A stretch of DNA of 64,000 nt from the NCBI RefSeq assembly GCF_918797505.1, contig NC_092797.1, positions 47,900,157 to 47,964,156 of the forward strand, given 5' to 3'. Under the pieces are notes generated by a model. That model saw only the letters and a program-made list of their open reading frames with translations, ran no database searches and was not told the origin of the DNA. Both the position numbers and the translations under genes were made by a program. This document shows, in pieces, positions 20,321 through 30,786 of this stretch (positions are counted from its first letter, which is position 1; the number at the start of each line of letters is the position of its first letter). Source of the stretch: Bemisia tabaci. Lineage: Eukaryota; Arthropoda; Insecta; Hemiptera; Aleyrodidae.

Positions 20321-22067
20321 CGACATATCCGTGCTTTTTCCGTACAGTAGACATCCTGTACGGTGTGCGCCGTGAAGGTCGTCGAGATTTCCGTTCCCTT
20401 GGACGGGACAACGATTTGGAGGAATTACACTCGTACCGGGCCGGGCGTCTTGATTCGGTGTTTACTCTCCCGTGTTTGCCGAACTTCCGGCCCTCGGCGC
20501 TGCGGCTTCGAGCGGTCTGTCCCGTTTTCTTACACAATTAATAGCGCCGCAAGTAGACTGTTCGTCGCGTGGAAAATTTCGCCAGGGAGAGCCAAACTCA
20601 GGGAAACGAGGTGATGAAAACCGCGGATCGTTTCATGGCCGGCCGCTTCTCTGTGTTGTAACAGTGAAAACGCTGAGAAATATCTGTTTCTACTTCAAGT
20701 ACACCCTCACTGAGCCACGCCAGCACATGTCACACACAAAGGACTTTTCATGAATACAACACTGAAAAAAAAAGTATCACATTCCAAACTACACAGATAG
20801 AAATTTCAACACAAAAGTGTGGTAACTACGCGAGACACAAAATAACCCTAGCCTCCGGTTGACGATTTCAAGAGAAAATGCCGGCTAGTTTTCAAACGAG
20901 TGGTGGATACCAGCGTCGGAATCAGGGAATGCATTTTTCCAATTCCTTGGTTATTTCCTGCGCTATATTCATCGCAGCGTTTCCAAAATTAACACAAAGT
21001 TTGTATTGGTTTGTGTTTCACGTCCTATTACCAAAAGTAACTAAAGGACACAAATATTCTTGTCAGTGTATAATCCTGGCTAATTTTGGCGCCAGATATT
21101 CTCCGAGTAGTTGCACTAGCCAGAGGTAAGGTTGCTCCAAAAACACTTTCGGTAGAGTCAACCGTATCTCTGACTGGTGCAACTATGCTGCATCGGACGC
21201 TAAAAATAGCCAGGGATATCGAATTCAGGACATTTCGCCAACGATTTCTGGTCCGCGCACCTTTTTAGTCCAGTAATTTACGCCCACCACGTAAAATAAG
21301 CAACGGTGACTTGGTCCAAGCGTTTTATTTTAGTCGGTATGTAAAATTATATTGAAAATATGGAAATGAGAAATTGAAAGGGAAGGAAGTGTTGTTATGG
21401 TTGCTCATTTTCTAATTGAAATGCTATTACTTTCTCCTTTTGAATCAACTTGCTAAATTGTCATTGGTGAATATTTGGTTGTATTTCTATCCTTAAAATA
21501 TTCGATGTACAATACACCCTATATGTGTATAGGTACTTTTTTTTTTATTTTCTCAATTTCTTCTTTACGAAATTTTTACTTCATTTTGAAAACATTTATA
21601 TTTAAAAAACTTAACAAATATTTGTAAAACCTTTCCCAAGGGACATTAATCTCAATGAGCCGCAGTTGTGCCGATAGAAACTGCAAAAATGAATTAAAAA
21701 GGAAAAAAACCAAGGAGCACGCAATCTTTAATTTTAACTCATTTGTGCGACGATCTTTTAGAGTCAAATACGTCAAATTTTGAGCGTTCCGTTGCGCGTA
21801 CACCTCGCTGCAGCACAATAAAAGCACAAAATGTAAAAATGAAAAATAAAGTGCTTTGAAAATCATTGAATTTGACACGGAACCACCAATATTTAAAAAA
21901 CACACATAATATTATTATCCTCCTTTGATAAATTGATACATAATTTTCCCCCATAATTTTAAATGAGAATAATTAATGCAGTGTGTGCAAACATTTCAAA
22001 ATCCTGAGTTAAAAAAACGCTGACTATGCGAGTATAAATATTAAAGCCTAAGAGAGCGGAGCGGCGC
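20321..22067. other. Unassigned, GC-rich patch then AT-rich
   Basis: 20360-20640 is GC-rich with frames open on both strands but no recognised domain. A CACTGAAAAAAAAAGTATC terminus-like word at 20763 hints at another TIR element, but the matching end near 21063 is poor. The remainder is AT-rich. Confidence 0.3.
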
Positions 22068-22187
22068 GCTGCCAGCACGAGACGCTCACTGGTGCCTACA
22101 AACCTAAGTGGATACTTCACGCATTGCACAATGCTTGAAGTATCCACTTAGGTTTGAAGGCGCCAATGCGTGTTTCGTGCTGACCAC
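22068..22187. ncRNA. Strong hairpin, microRNA-precursor-like or foldback
   Basis: AAACCTAAGTGGATACTTCA at 22099 pairs with TGAAGTATCCACTTAGGTTT after a short loop (GCAC), giving 26 bp with one mismatch. The stem then continues outward with imperfect pairing between GCCAGCACGAGACGC and GCGTGTTTCGTGCTGACC. Total length is about 115-120 nt. It could be a young foldback MITE. The sequence alone cannot say whether it is transcribed and processed. Confidence 0.5.
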
Positions 22188-22921
22188 CCGCCCGCCGTGC
22201 GGCGGCGCCTGAAGCAACTATTTCACAACAGAGGTGTTGCACAGTATTATACGAAATTGAACGTATTAAGAATGACATAATCCTTTAAAAGTACAGATTT
22301 TTCCTCGCAAAATAAATCAAAATACTCATCGTACACTGGAAAAATCTAAGAGCCTGTAGCTGAGGCAAATGTAGAGGTTTATCCAGTTCAGGTATAACAA
22401 GGTGGGAAAATCTTGAAAGATAATTAAATCTTGTTACACCAAAGAGGTGTACAGAGTTTTAGAGAATTTTGTCTCATGGAATTATACTACTGTCTCAACT
22501 ATATATTATTTTCCGTTGGACCAGATAGACAAAACAAAAAAACAAGTGAACCCTCATTCTTCCAAGACATCTTACACTTTCATTCAAAAACGTCATGAGC
22601 AATTGTCGTTTGTATTTACAAGTGGGCCAATTAACTTTGGGTCTCAACTGGCACGAGTACCAAAACTCCCGTGCCGAAAAAACGCGTGGACGAAAATTAC
22701 TGAAAAACAGGTGCGCAGACAAAATATCGTTTTAATTAATTTTTTGATGTGACGATAAATCAGGCATTTTCTAATAATTTCAATTTCAATAATAATAACA
22801 ATTTTCCAGAAATATTGAAAGAGACACTGACGACCTGAAAAAATCGGGAATATGCTAGATTCAGTGCAATTCATGTGAAAGATTCGACGTCGGTAAAACA
22901 AAACGGAATATCGGTCTTGGA
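22188..22921. other. Unassigned, with a weak open frame
   Basis: A frame at 22447-22752 is open for 101 codons and passes through a GT-type site (AAACAG|GTGCGC), but it has no motif and does not start with ATG. I do not call a gene. Confidence 0.3.
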
Positions 22922-23087
22922 GTCGCTGGTAGATCCAGCAATTTGACAACATTGTTTTTCTCCATTTAAACTCAAAGGAAATATATCGATTCTTGCAGGG
23001 GCCAGGTGTTCCGACAAGAATCGATTACTCAAGATAGATCTAAATGGAAGAAATCCGATGTTGCCAAATTGCTGGATTCACCTCTGC
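22922..23087. mobile_element. Foldback MITE
   Basis: AGATCCAGCAATTTGACAAC with following TTTTTCTCCATTTAA is mirrored by TAAATGGAAGAAATCCGATG and TTGCCAAATTGCTGGATT. An inner pair TATCGATTCTTG/CAAGAATCGATTA closes the fold. Confidence 0.7.
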
Positions 23088-23239
23088 TTAGAGGCGATGA
23101 ACGACGAAACGGTAAAAAAAGAAAGAAACATTAAGATCCACTGTAGCCGCCCACACTTGCGGGGAAAACACATAATGAAATCCTATCCCCCCCTTGCTCG
23201 AAAGGGACAAATCAACAACTGTCATCAACTTCCGGCATG

Positions 23240-25474
23240 AGAGAATATTTACATGTATCAATATCGCCACCGGACTTACAAGTGATCTTTCATGATGATG
23301 ACAGCCTCCTGCGAGCTACGTCATTTCAAAATGAAGCATGTTTCAAAAGACAAGTTCACGGAGCAGAACAGCCAACCCAAATGTTGAGAATATTTCTAGT
23401 TGTGAACTGCCTGAGTACGCAACCCGTGTTCTCTCCCTTGGGCCATTGTTTTCAATTCCCTATTTTAATGTTAACTCAGAGGATCCGTTTAGGCATGTTC
23501 CCTTGGAAAAAATTATCACCACTATTGAATCTGAAGTCAGATTTGAGTTACCGGCGTTTGTATCTCAGATGAGGAGCAATGTTTGTCAGATTATCATGAA
23601 TTACCAAAACCAAGTGAAGAAAGTTGGTGGTCGTTCCTTTTAGCATACCTCTTCCACCAACAAATTTAAAGAGTGTTTTATTGTCAAGAAGTTCATGGAG
23701 GATATTCGCGTTACTCACATTTTCCTTAAGAAGAATAAGCATATTCTGGTAGTACGTGCTGATAAGACTAATAAAACTGTTATCATTGATAAAACTGATT
23801 GCATTCAAAAAATGGAAGTTATGCTCACTGACACCTCAACCTACAAACCCATAAAAAACTCACTTGTACCTGCTCAGAGAGGGAAAATTAACACCGTTCT
23901 TAAAAGTTGGGTTGACAAAAAATTCATCTCCAAAAATACAACAGAAGGTCTGAAATTGTCTGCACCTGTCGTTTCCAGAATTCATGGCCCGGTTAAATTG
24001 CACAAGCAATGGCGGCAATGGCGATTGGGCGTCGCAGAGCGCGAGGCGGCGCTATAAAAGCGGCTTTATGTATGTATGTAATTTGCACAAGCCTGGCAAC
24101 CCTTTGCGACCTATTGTCAGTACCATTAATTCACCGTATTATGAACTCCAAAATTTTTCCCAAGGATTTTGTCTAGTATTGTAGGTCGTTCGGAGTATCA
24201 TGTTAATAACTCTTTCCAGTTTTTTAATGAAATCAATGGTATAGATATCCCTGATGGTTTTCGGCTAATATCACTTGACGTTACATCGATGTGCACCAAT
24301 ATCAGCGTTGATTTAGCCATTGACTGTATTAATAATCGTTGGGATGAAATTGAGCAACACTCCCCGGTTCCAAAGGATCAGTTTCTTTACATGTTACGTG
24401 CATGCATTTTTTCTACCGTTTTTCAATTTCAGGAAACTTTTTACCACCAGATACAGGGACTTGCGATGGGTGGTAGTGTAAGTGCAGTTTTGGCTAGCAT
24501 CGTAATGGAGGAGCTTGAACTCAATATCCATAACGCCATACCTTACTTCATTTATTTATATAAAAGGTATCATGATGATATTTTTGCTTGTGTTCATCAT
24601 TCTGACATTGAATATATCCATGTATTTTTTAACGACCAATGTCCTGCCATACAGTTCACTCTGGAAGTTGAAAAAGATGGCTGCCTCAACTTTCTAGATA
24701 TGTCTTCACTACGATCAGCTCACTTCATTCATTGTAAATGGTATCAGAAACCTGTAGCATCAGGCAGATACCTCAATTTCGCGTCCGTACAACCATTTAT
24801 TTTCAAGAAAAATGTGGTATTAAATTTAGCACGTCGAGTGGTCGGGCTAACTGACAAAAGTTTACGATCAGAGGCTATACAAAAGGGGAAATTACTACTT
24901 TTACAAAACTGCTACCCTTCTCAATTTATTTATAAGACTTTTGATGCGGTCATAAAAACCCTAAGGTTGACCGATGCTAACCCAAATTCTCGCAATAATC
25001 CCACCATTGATCCATCGAAAGTCATAAGTTTACCTAATGTACCGCTCCTCTCTGAGAACATCTCATCCATGCTGCGGAAATTTAATTTTACCGTAGTGAG
25101 CACCAACTACAAGAATCTTTCGTTCCTTTGGTCCCCTTTAAAATCAAAAAGGCTTACCCAACAACTCTCTTGTGTCGTTTATCAAATAGATTGTTTGAAT
25201 TGCAATTCTATCTACATTGAACAGCAATTGTCCAAAAGACTTAATGGCCACAAATACGATAAAAAAGAAGATACGGCGCTTCATCAGCACGAAAATAACA
25301 ACGGTCAAAAACACTAAAGTTTTAGGTAGTGAGTCCAATGACTACGTCAGAACCTTAATGGAAATGATATGCATTATGAAAAACAGCAATAGAACTTGTA
25401 ACTATCGGGCTGATGTTGAAAAACTTAGTGTTGCCTACCATCAGTTTTTCCAGCCACACAAGTCCAACTAGTGT
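23240..25474 (+). pseudogene. Penelope-like retroelement (RT plus GIY-YIG), decayed
   Basis: Several consecutive frames rebuild the order of a Penelope-group ORF. The N-terminal SLGPLFSIPYFN is at about 23430. ADKTNKTVIIDKTD is at 23760. The RT core at 24169-25100 has SLDVTSMCTNIS, GLAMGGSVSAVLASIVMEEL, and RYHDDIF in place of the usual Tyr-x-Asp-Asp box. A GIY-YIG-like end begins with CVVYQIDCLNCNSIYIEQQL, where the Gly of YIG is Glu. The final frame, at 25217-25471, continues after a shift near 25300. Stops, frameshifts, the degraded endonuclease motif and an inserted LINE tail at 24007 show it is dead. The region 5' of 23240 is not recognisable, so the copy is probably 5'-truncated. Confidence 0.88.
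24007..24080 (+). mobile_element. LINE 3' tail inserted in the Penelope ORF
   Basis: The 74-bp insert reads GGCGATTGGGCGTCGCAGAG and so on, ending in TTATGTATGTATGTA. It resembles the end of the RTE-like fragment at 62216-62282 (GGCGAGTAGGCGTCGTAAAG). It is flanked by TTGCACAAG at 23998-24006 and 24083-24091, a 9-bp TSD. Without insert plus one TSD copy, the host frame reads KLHKPGNPLRPIVS without interruption. Confidence 0.85.
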
Positions 25475-25596
25475 GTGTGAGGAGAGATCCCTCTAATTAT
25501 CTCTTAGTCTGTTTACCAGCTCCGTGATTACATAATCACCAGTCAGTGCCTCGCTACTCCGGTCTGAGAGACGACTGTATTTTAATCTTTATTTTA
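25475..25596. other. 3' flank of the Penelope-like element
   Basis: This is sequence between the ORF stop and the hammerhead-like motif, presumably element UTR. No other structure is seen. Confidence 0.45.
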
Positions 25597-25636
25597 TCGA
25601 TTGAAAATGTCCGAGAATGTGGACGAAACGTCTCGG
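25597..25636 (+). ncRNA. Hammerhead-ribozyme-like motif, degenerate core
   Basis: The order fits a small type I hammerhead. TCGA (25597) can pair with TCGG (25633) as stem I. TTGAAAAT stands where CUGAUGA is expected. GTCC and GGAC form stem II around GAGAATGT, and GAAAC then GTC follows (25625-25632). Hammerheads are known in Penelope-like elements. The conserved CUGAUGA box matches at only 5 of 7 positions, so this copy is probably inactive. Confidence 0.5.
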
Positions 25637-25707
25637 TTTTAATTTTGAATGTGTCAGCCTTCCTTTCCCCAGACGTGTCTTCAGTATATATAAATAAAAT
25701 AAGAATG

Positions 25708-25867
25708 AAGAAGAATTAATACGCTTTCATAATAAGATCACCGCTTGTATCCTCAAACGTGTATAACCGAACAACAGCCAAATGCGGCAGGCGGTAAACA
25801 CTGCTTTGAACCACCACATTTATATTAAAACACTACGGATGAACGAAGAAGAATTAATACGCTTTAT
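25708..25867. repeat. 19-bp direct repeat flanking about 120 bp
   Basis: AGAAGAATTAATACGCTTT occurs twice, 140 bp apart (near 25708 and 25848). It could be the TSD of a short insertion or of a solo terminus of the Penelope element. Confidence 0.5.
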
Positions 25868-26184
25868 ATACATACACTAGGATTTAGATATAAATGATAA
25901 CTGATAATTAGACTGAATAATTAGAAAATGTTGAAGTTTTAAAACTGTAATGCTCGCACTTTCAGAAAGGACCCATCCGTGGAGTCCCAGCTAGAACTCG
26001 ACGAGCAAACATTCCAGTTCCTTACAACCGTACCTCAGTTCGAAAATTCGTCCGGCACGCCGAGGAAAGAAAAATAAAAATACTGAGTTAAAAAAAAACC
26101 CAATGATAGATACTCATGATTGCGGAGGCAACAGAAAAAGAAAAAAACCCCGATGATAGTCACTCATGATTGCGAAAGGCAATA

Positions 26185-26468
26185 GCAGGCTGATCATTGA
26201 AATAGATACACAAAGCTATACACAAAGAGGACCCACTGAAAATATAGCAATCCTATTAGTGAAAGCAGAAGATTCCAATGAACAAGAGAGGTAGGGAATT
26301 TAACTTACAGCGACCCGCGAGGGACCCTTTCGTTAGTCCATCATTTTCCCCCTTAGCATCCCCCACCTAACCCAATAAAACTACCCTTTCTAACCGATAG
26401 AACCGCTCCATGTTTCCTACGTCTTCTGCGGCTATAGCTTAGTCTACCAATTTCAATAATCGGCCCGC
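26185..26468. mobile_element. Family A foldback MITE, full copy
   Basis: GCAGGCTGATCATTGAAATA is mirrored by ATTTCAATAATCGGCCCGC. The centre has CAGCGACCCGCGAGGGACCC and TTAGTCCATC. Confidence 0.75.
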
Positions 26469-26559
26469 AGTTCGAGACGCAACAACACAAAAAATTCGTC
26501 GGATCTCCAACGATCCGGCAATCCGAGGAGAAAAAAGTAAAATAAATATAAAAAATCCA

Positions 26560-27010
26560 GCGATAGTTACTCATGATTGCGAACGGCAACAGTCCGAGCC
26601 GCAACAACACCGACCAACACGCGCCGCGCCGTCCGAGCGAACTTTCCCGGCTCCGGTTGTGCATCCCGGGGTCGGGAGGGAGGGAAAAACGACGTTCTTC
26701 AAGTTCCGCTGTCCGCGGCTGAATGGGAACAGATTATTCGAGATTTGGCGGGAATCGAGCTGTATCCGTCCCCTATGTAAATGCGCGCGTTACGGAGCCC
26801 GCGGACCGGGGCCCCGAACGAGATATTAAATTGATCGTGTCCGTATTAGCACACGAATGCGTTATTAAATTTCCAGTCCGAGACCGCAACGGCGCGCCGC
26901 CGCTTGATTCGGAAAAAGTTGACGAAGTTGGACGTCGCCGTAGTCGGGTTCGGGGGTTGATTGCTTGCAGTATTCTTCGCGGATTTATCCGCGTGCATCG
27001 TTGCCTTGAT
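26560..27010 (+). other. GC-rich island, function unknown
   Basis: About 450 bp of GC-rich sequence have long open frames in two plus-strand phases and no recognised domain. It lies just upstream of a zinc-finger exon and could be its promoter or first exon, but no donor site or reading phase proves a link. Confidence 0.3.
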
Positions 27011-27152
27011 GGGCAAGAATCCAGCTGGCTGAAACGTGAGAGAGAAATGAAAGATCGGAAAGTTCAGGGAAATATTTTATGAAATTTCACACGAAGATGT
27101 GGTTGGGTAAGAATCAGAGTGGCATGAAACGTGAGAGAGAAATGAAAGATTA
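27011..27152. repeat. 94-bp-period tandem duplication
   Basis: GGGCAAGAATCCAGCTGGCT and the related GGGTAAGAATCAGAGTGGCA are each followed by GAAACGTGAGAGAGAAATGA, 94 bp apart. Confidence 0.7.
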
Positions 27153-27180
27153 GCGTATTACGTAATCTGTCTTCTTGCAG

Positions 27181-27327
27181 GCAGAAAAACATGCCAAGTC
27201 TGCCGTAAGGAGGTGAACGCCAGCAATTTCGCTGTGCATTTTCGCCTCCATAAACCAGCTGGCTTTGATAAGGCGAGTGCTTGTGGAATTTGCGAGAGGA
27301 AATTCCGACACTCCTTCACGCTCAAAG
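27181..27327 (+). CDS. Orphan C2H2 zinc-finger exon
   Basis: It is bounded by acceptor CTGTCTTCTTGCAG and donor CAAAG|GTCAAG. The 147-bp exon is phase 1 at both ends. The frame reads RKTCQVCRKEV...FAVHFRLHK, a finger of the form C-x2-C-x11-H-x3-H, then ACGICERKFRHSFTLK, the first half of a second finger cut at the exon boundary. A following acceptor at 27389 (TATTTTCAG) gives a stop in the matching phase, so the next exon is not identified. It may be an exon of a host zinc-finger gene or a relic of one. DNA-binding function is inferred from the family only. Confidence 0.6.
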
Positions 27328-27694
27328 GTCAAGTTCAGTGAAATATTTTATAAAATTTCACGAGAGTGTGATATATTTCATATTTTCAGGGTCTAAATTA
27401 CGCAGCCCGCACTCTAAAACACAAATATAGAAGGGTGTCACTGTTGTTACATTTTGCGAAACTTGAAAAGGCACCGGTATGTTTCAATTTTTTTCATTTT
27501 CCGAAGTTCCATGAAATATTTAACGTGAAATTTCAAGAGTTTGTTTTTCATGAAATTTTGCCGTTCTGGTAGGAACTCAGGGGCCGTAATCAAAAGCCTG
27601 GGTCAGACGGTCAAAATGAGGCTTTCTAACTACACAGTAAGGAAAGTAAACCAAAATCTTGTGTACATACTGGATGTACCCCAAACTGATGGTT

Positions 27695-28038
27695 GTTATT
27701 TCCCTGTGTCAAATTGAATAAACCTTTGGGTTGAAGGGACCAATAATATCCACGTTGGAAAATCTGTAACATCGTTGCAAATTGGTTTCCAGCTCCAAGG
27801 ATCGAACGTGGGTCACATCGGTGACGGTCCAATGCGCTAGCCAATCGCAAGTCGCCACCTCTGATCCAGGGGAGGAAAACAAAAATACGTAAGTCTCCAC
27901 CTCTTATCCCGGGGAAGGATACATACGTTCGGCGAGAACTTCATGATCCGATGTCTCAGAGTAGCGGTTTGGGCCGATTAAACCCCAACGTGTGTTGAGC
28001 AAACAAGTCTATTGGGTTGATTTGACACAAAAAATAAC
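27695..28038 (-). mobile_element. Inverted-repeat element with tRNA-like pol III boxes, copy 1
   Basis: The ends GTTATTTCCCTGTGTCAAAT and ATTTGACACAAAAAATAAC are inverted. On the minus strand, box A-like TGGCTAGCGCATTGG (27829-27843) and box B-like CGTTCGATCC (27799-27808) are spaced as in a tRNA gene. Homology to 49368-49687 extends over the whole length. It may be a tRNA-derived SINE captured by, or evolved into, a TIR element. Confidence 0.55.
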
Positions 28039-29047
28039 ACAGAGTGAAACACGGAAATATGTAACTGTGTTGGGAGCTCACTGCGCAACTTGTTTACGCA
28101 CCTATCAGATATCAGTGCTTTGGTAATTTGATGACATTAAGATCTCTTATTGGTATTCACAGAACCAATCAGAACCTTGACTTCGCCAGAATGATAGCAG
28201 ACGTATTCGTCACGACTAATGATGCTTGATCGTATGACCCGATCAATTTTGCGTTCCTTTCGGCAGCTTTTTCCTTACGAATAAGCCATTTTAACGGTGA
28301 AACGGCACGGTGAACGGTGATGGGGCATGGGGGAAAAACCACGCTTGCAGCGGTTTAAAATCTTCACCGCTTGCTGGTAGTTTTGCATAATACTAATCTT
28401 ACATGAGAAGTGTATTAAATGACGTATGAAAACTTAAAGTAATTCAGGGTTTCAGGATTCATTCCAGAAAAATCGGGATACAGCACAACATGCAACACAA
28501 CACTGGTAAACAAAAAAACATGTGAAACATGTTATAACGCGCTCATAAGATGAAGAAAGCAGCCCCAAATCACTACTCCATCGAATGTAATTTAAAATTA
28601 TGAGAAATACAGTAATAACCATGGTAGCACAGCTTGAGGAAACAAAGCGTAAAGACTATTCCTGAAAGCCCACCTATCATGCGCGGTGTTTTTTAAACAA
28701 CTGAATTTTTTGTAATATTGCGACCTTTGTCGATGAACATTTGTCATTTCCTAGATACGTCCATGGAAATCCACGGCAACCTTCTCATTCAGTAAGAATA
28801 TCAGGTTTGAAAAAAATAAAAAATAAAAAATGAATCACAGACAATGACAGTTACACAATTTTTTTGACGACAGGATTATGCTGTAACTCATATTGACCAA
28901 AAAAACCCGACTCTGCCTCAAACTTAATACATTTTTTGAACTTACTCAGACAGCAAGGGTGATAACACTTGGCACCCTGGAATACAACTGTGTTCGAATT
29001 TAGTGACCATATTACCTGAAACAGAGGCAAAACATTGACATTAGTTA
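28039..29047. other. Unassigned AT-rich stretch
   Basis: No gene or repeat is recognised. Confidence 0.3.
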
Positions 29048-30617
29048 CACTGTTAAAAATGATTCTGGCCTGAGTGGCCTGAGTGAAATATTATGGAGCT
29101 ATCCTGCCTGGAGCATCGAGTGACAAAATTTTGCGGTGAGTTAGATAGCTCGCTCTGGCATGGGAAGCTCCTTGTAGCATGTGTCACTCCAGGAAAGACA
29201 GCTATATGCTCGGGAGAGATACTTTCCACTCAGATTTAAGATACTTAAGAAGAAACAGAGCTATAATTTTCTGCGCATCATCAACGCGCATTGGCCGTTA
29301 CAATCTTATTCTGGAATTCACGACTGCGACGGCGTCAGTCTCCAGCCAGTGGCTTTTGCGTGAACAGTGATTAGTTGCGACTCGTGAAGGTGTACAGCAA
29401 ATTAAATTTTGTTTGAAGGCTTGCCAGGATAATACCCAATGGATCCCATACCAAAGTGTTCGCTGAGTTCCTAACACGACGGAAAATAAAAATTCGTCCT
29501 AGTAGAATAGCCTACCTCCAGGAATTTTGAAAACGCCGGTAAGGGCAGCAGTTTTATGAAACTAGGTTTAAGAGGAAAAATACATATTTCGTATCATTAT
29601 ACTGCAAAATTGTATCTCTTTCTCTTTTATCGCTTCATTCCTTATCGCTTGTTGATTTGCATGTGCATGGTAGTTTATTTAGATTATTCCCTATTTAAAA
29701 CCATCATGTTGCTCCCGTTAATGGATTATTTGCTTTTAGTTGTACTTCCTTGCCAAGTATCTGTAGTTTCCTTGGTGAAGGTTCGTTATGCGTCTGGAGA
29801 CGGCACTGTATGCCGAAAAACCTCAGGTGTATTGAATAAAATTTTGCAGTATAATTCTACGAAATTGTCATTTATTCTTTTTAGCTCGTATGATACTTTT
29901 GGGCATCAAAGCCTGATTATATGGGTATGGCGTGGCGTCCAGTAAAGTTAGAATTCTGTTATCGTGTATATTTATTTTTTAAGCTTACACTGAATTTATG
30001 TTCACAAAATACTTAATATCTATAAAACTTTTCTTTGTCTAAAAGCGTTTTCGAAATTACTGGAGACAGCTGTTCAGCTATGACAAATATTGATTTTCCG
30101 TCGCGTGTTTGCAACTCAAAAAACACTTTGGCTCCGAATTTGTGGGATATTGGCCCGAAAGTTCCTCAAACATGATTTGATTTGCAGTACAACTTCACAT
30201 CTTTTCAAAAAAAAAAGAACATACATTGCAGTTACAGGTGGAAGGGAAAGGCAGAAGAGGGAGGGAGGAGAGGGAGGGAGGAGAGGGAGGGGAGGAGAGG
30301 GAGGGGAGGAGAGGGAGGGGAGGAGAGGGAGGGGAGGAGAGGGAGGGGAGGAGAGGGAGGGGAGGAGAGGGAGGGGAGGAGAGGGAGGGGAGGAGAGGGA
30401 GGGGGGAAACGGATCGGGGTATGAGACGGATGCCAGGGGTAAGGGGAGGGCAGTCGCCAGCGACGCAGCCGTCCTTATGCCTGAGTTACTTTAGCTCAGC
30501 ATTTCCATACTTACGTCGGAGGTTTTCAACTCCGTGGAAATTGGCCCTGAGCGATGAGTGACTTCCGAGCGACTTCCTTATATAGGTCGTGCTCTGAGCT
30601 AATTTTTTTTAACAGTG
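29048..30617. mobile_element. Candidate TIR element with TA target site
   Basis: CACTGTTAAAAA at 29048 is mirrored by TTTTTAACAGTG ending at 30617, and TA flanks both sides (29046-29047 and 30618-30619). The inverted match is only about 12 bp. The interior has no transposase and contains a purine minisatellite. The TA plus CACTG architecture is the same as at 57575-59021. Confidence 0.45.
30246..30403. repeat. G-rich purine minisatellite
   Basis: This is a roughly 15-bp unit (GGGAGGGGAGGAGAG and variants) in about ten copies, with a pure A/G plus strand. It can in principle form G-quadruplex or triplex DNA. Long open frames here (Gly/Arg/Glu only) are composition artefacts. Confidence 0.9.
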
Positions 30618-30786
30618 TAGGTTGTTTGGTGAATTTTGAGGAAACACTGACATTAGTTGGATCAACTTTGAACTTTTAATCTGGTTGCTCTTTTACTAAT
30701 CGATTATTGTTAAATTTTATTATATGTTTAATTGTATTATTGTTTATTTTCTTTTTATTTTAGTTTGTTTTTAATAGCTTCTGGCT

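Noticed and set aside
20763..21068. CACTGAAAAAAAAAGTATC as the left end of another TIR element
   Set aside because: The candidate right end (TTGTCAGTGTATA) matches too poorly and the flanks do not duplicate.
29556..29945. 129-codon hydrophobic frame
   Set aside because: AT-rich composition, no ATG-start support and no motif.
30090..30561. Overlapping Gly/Arg/Glu-only frames
   Set aside because: They are produced by the purine minisatellite; all three phases are open.
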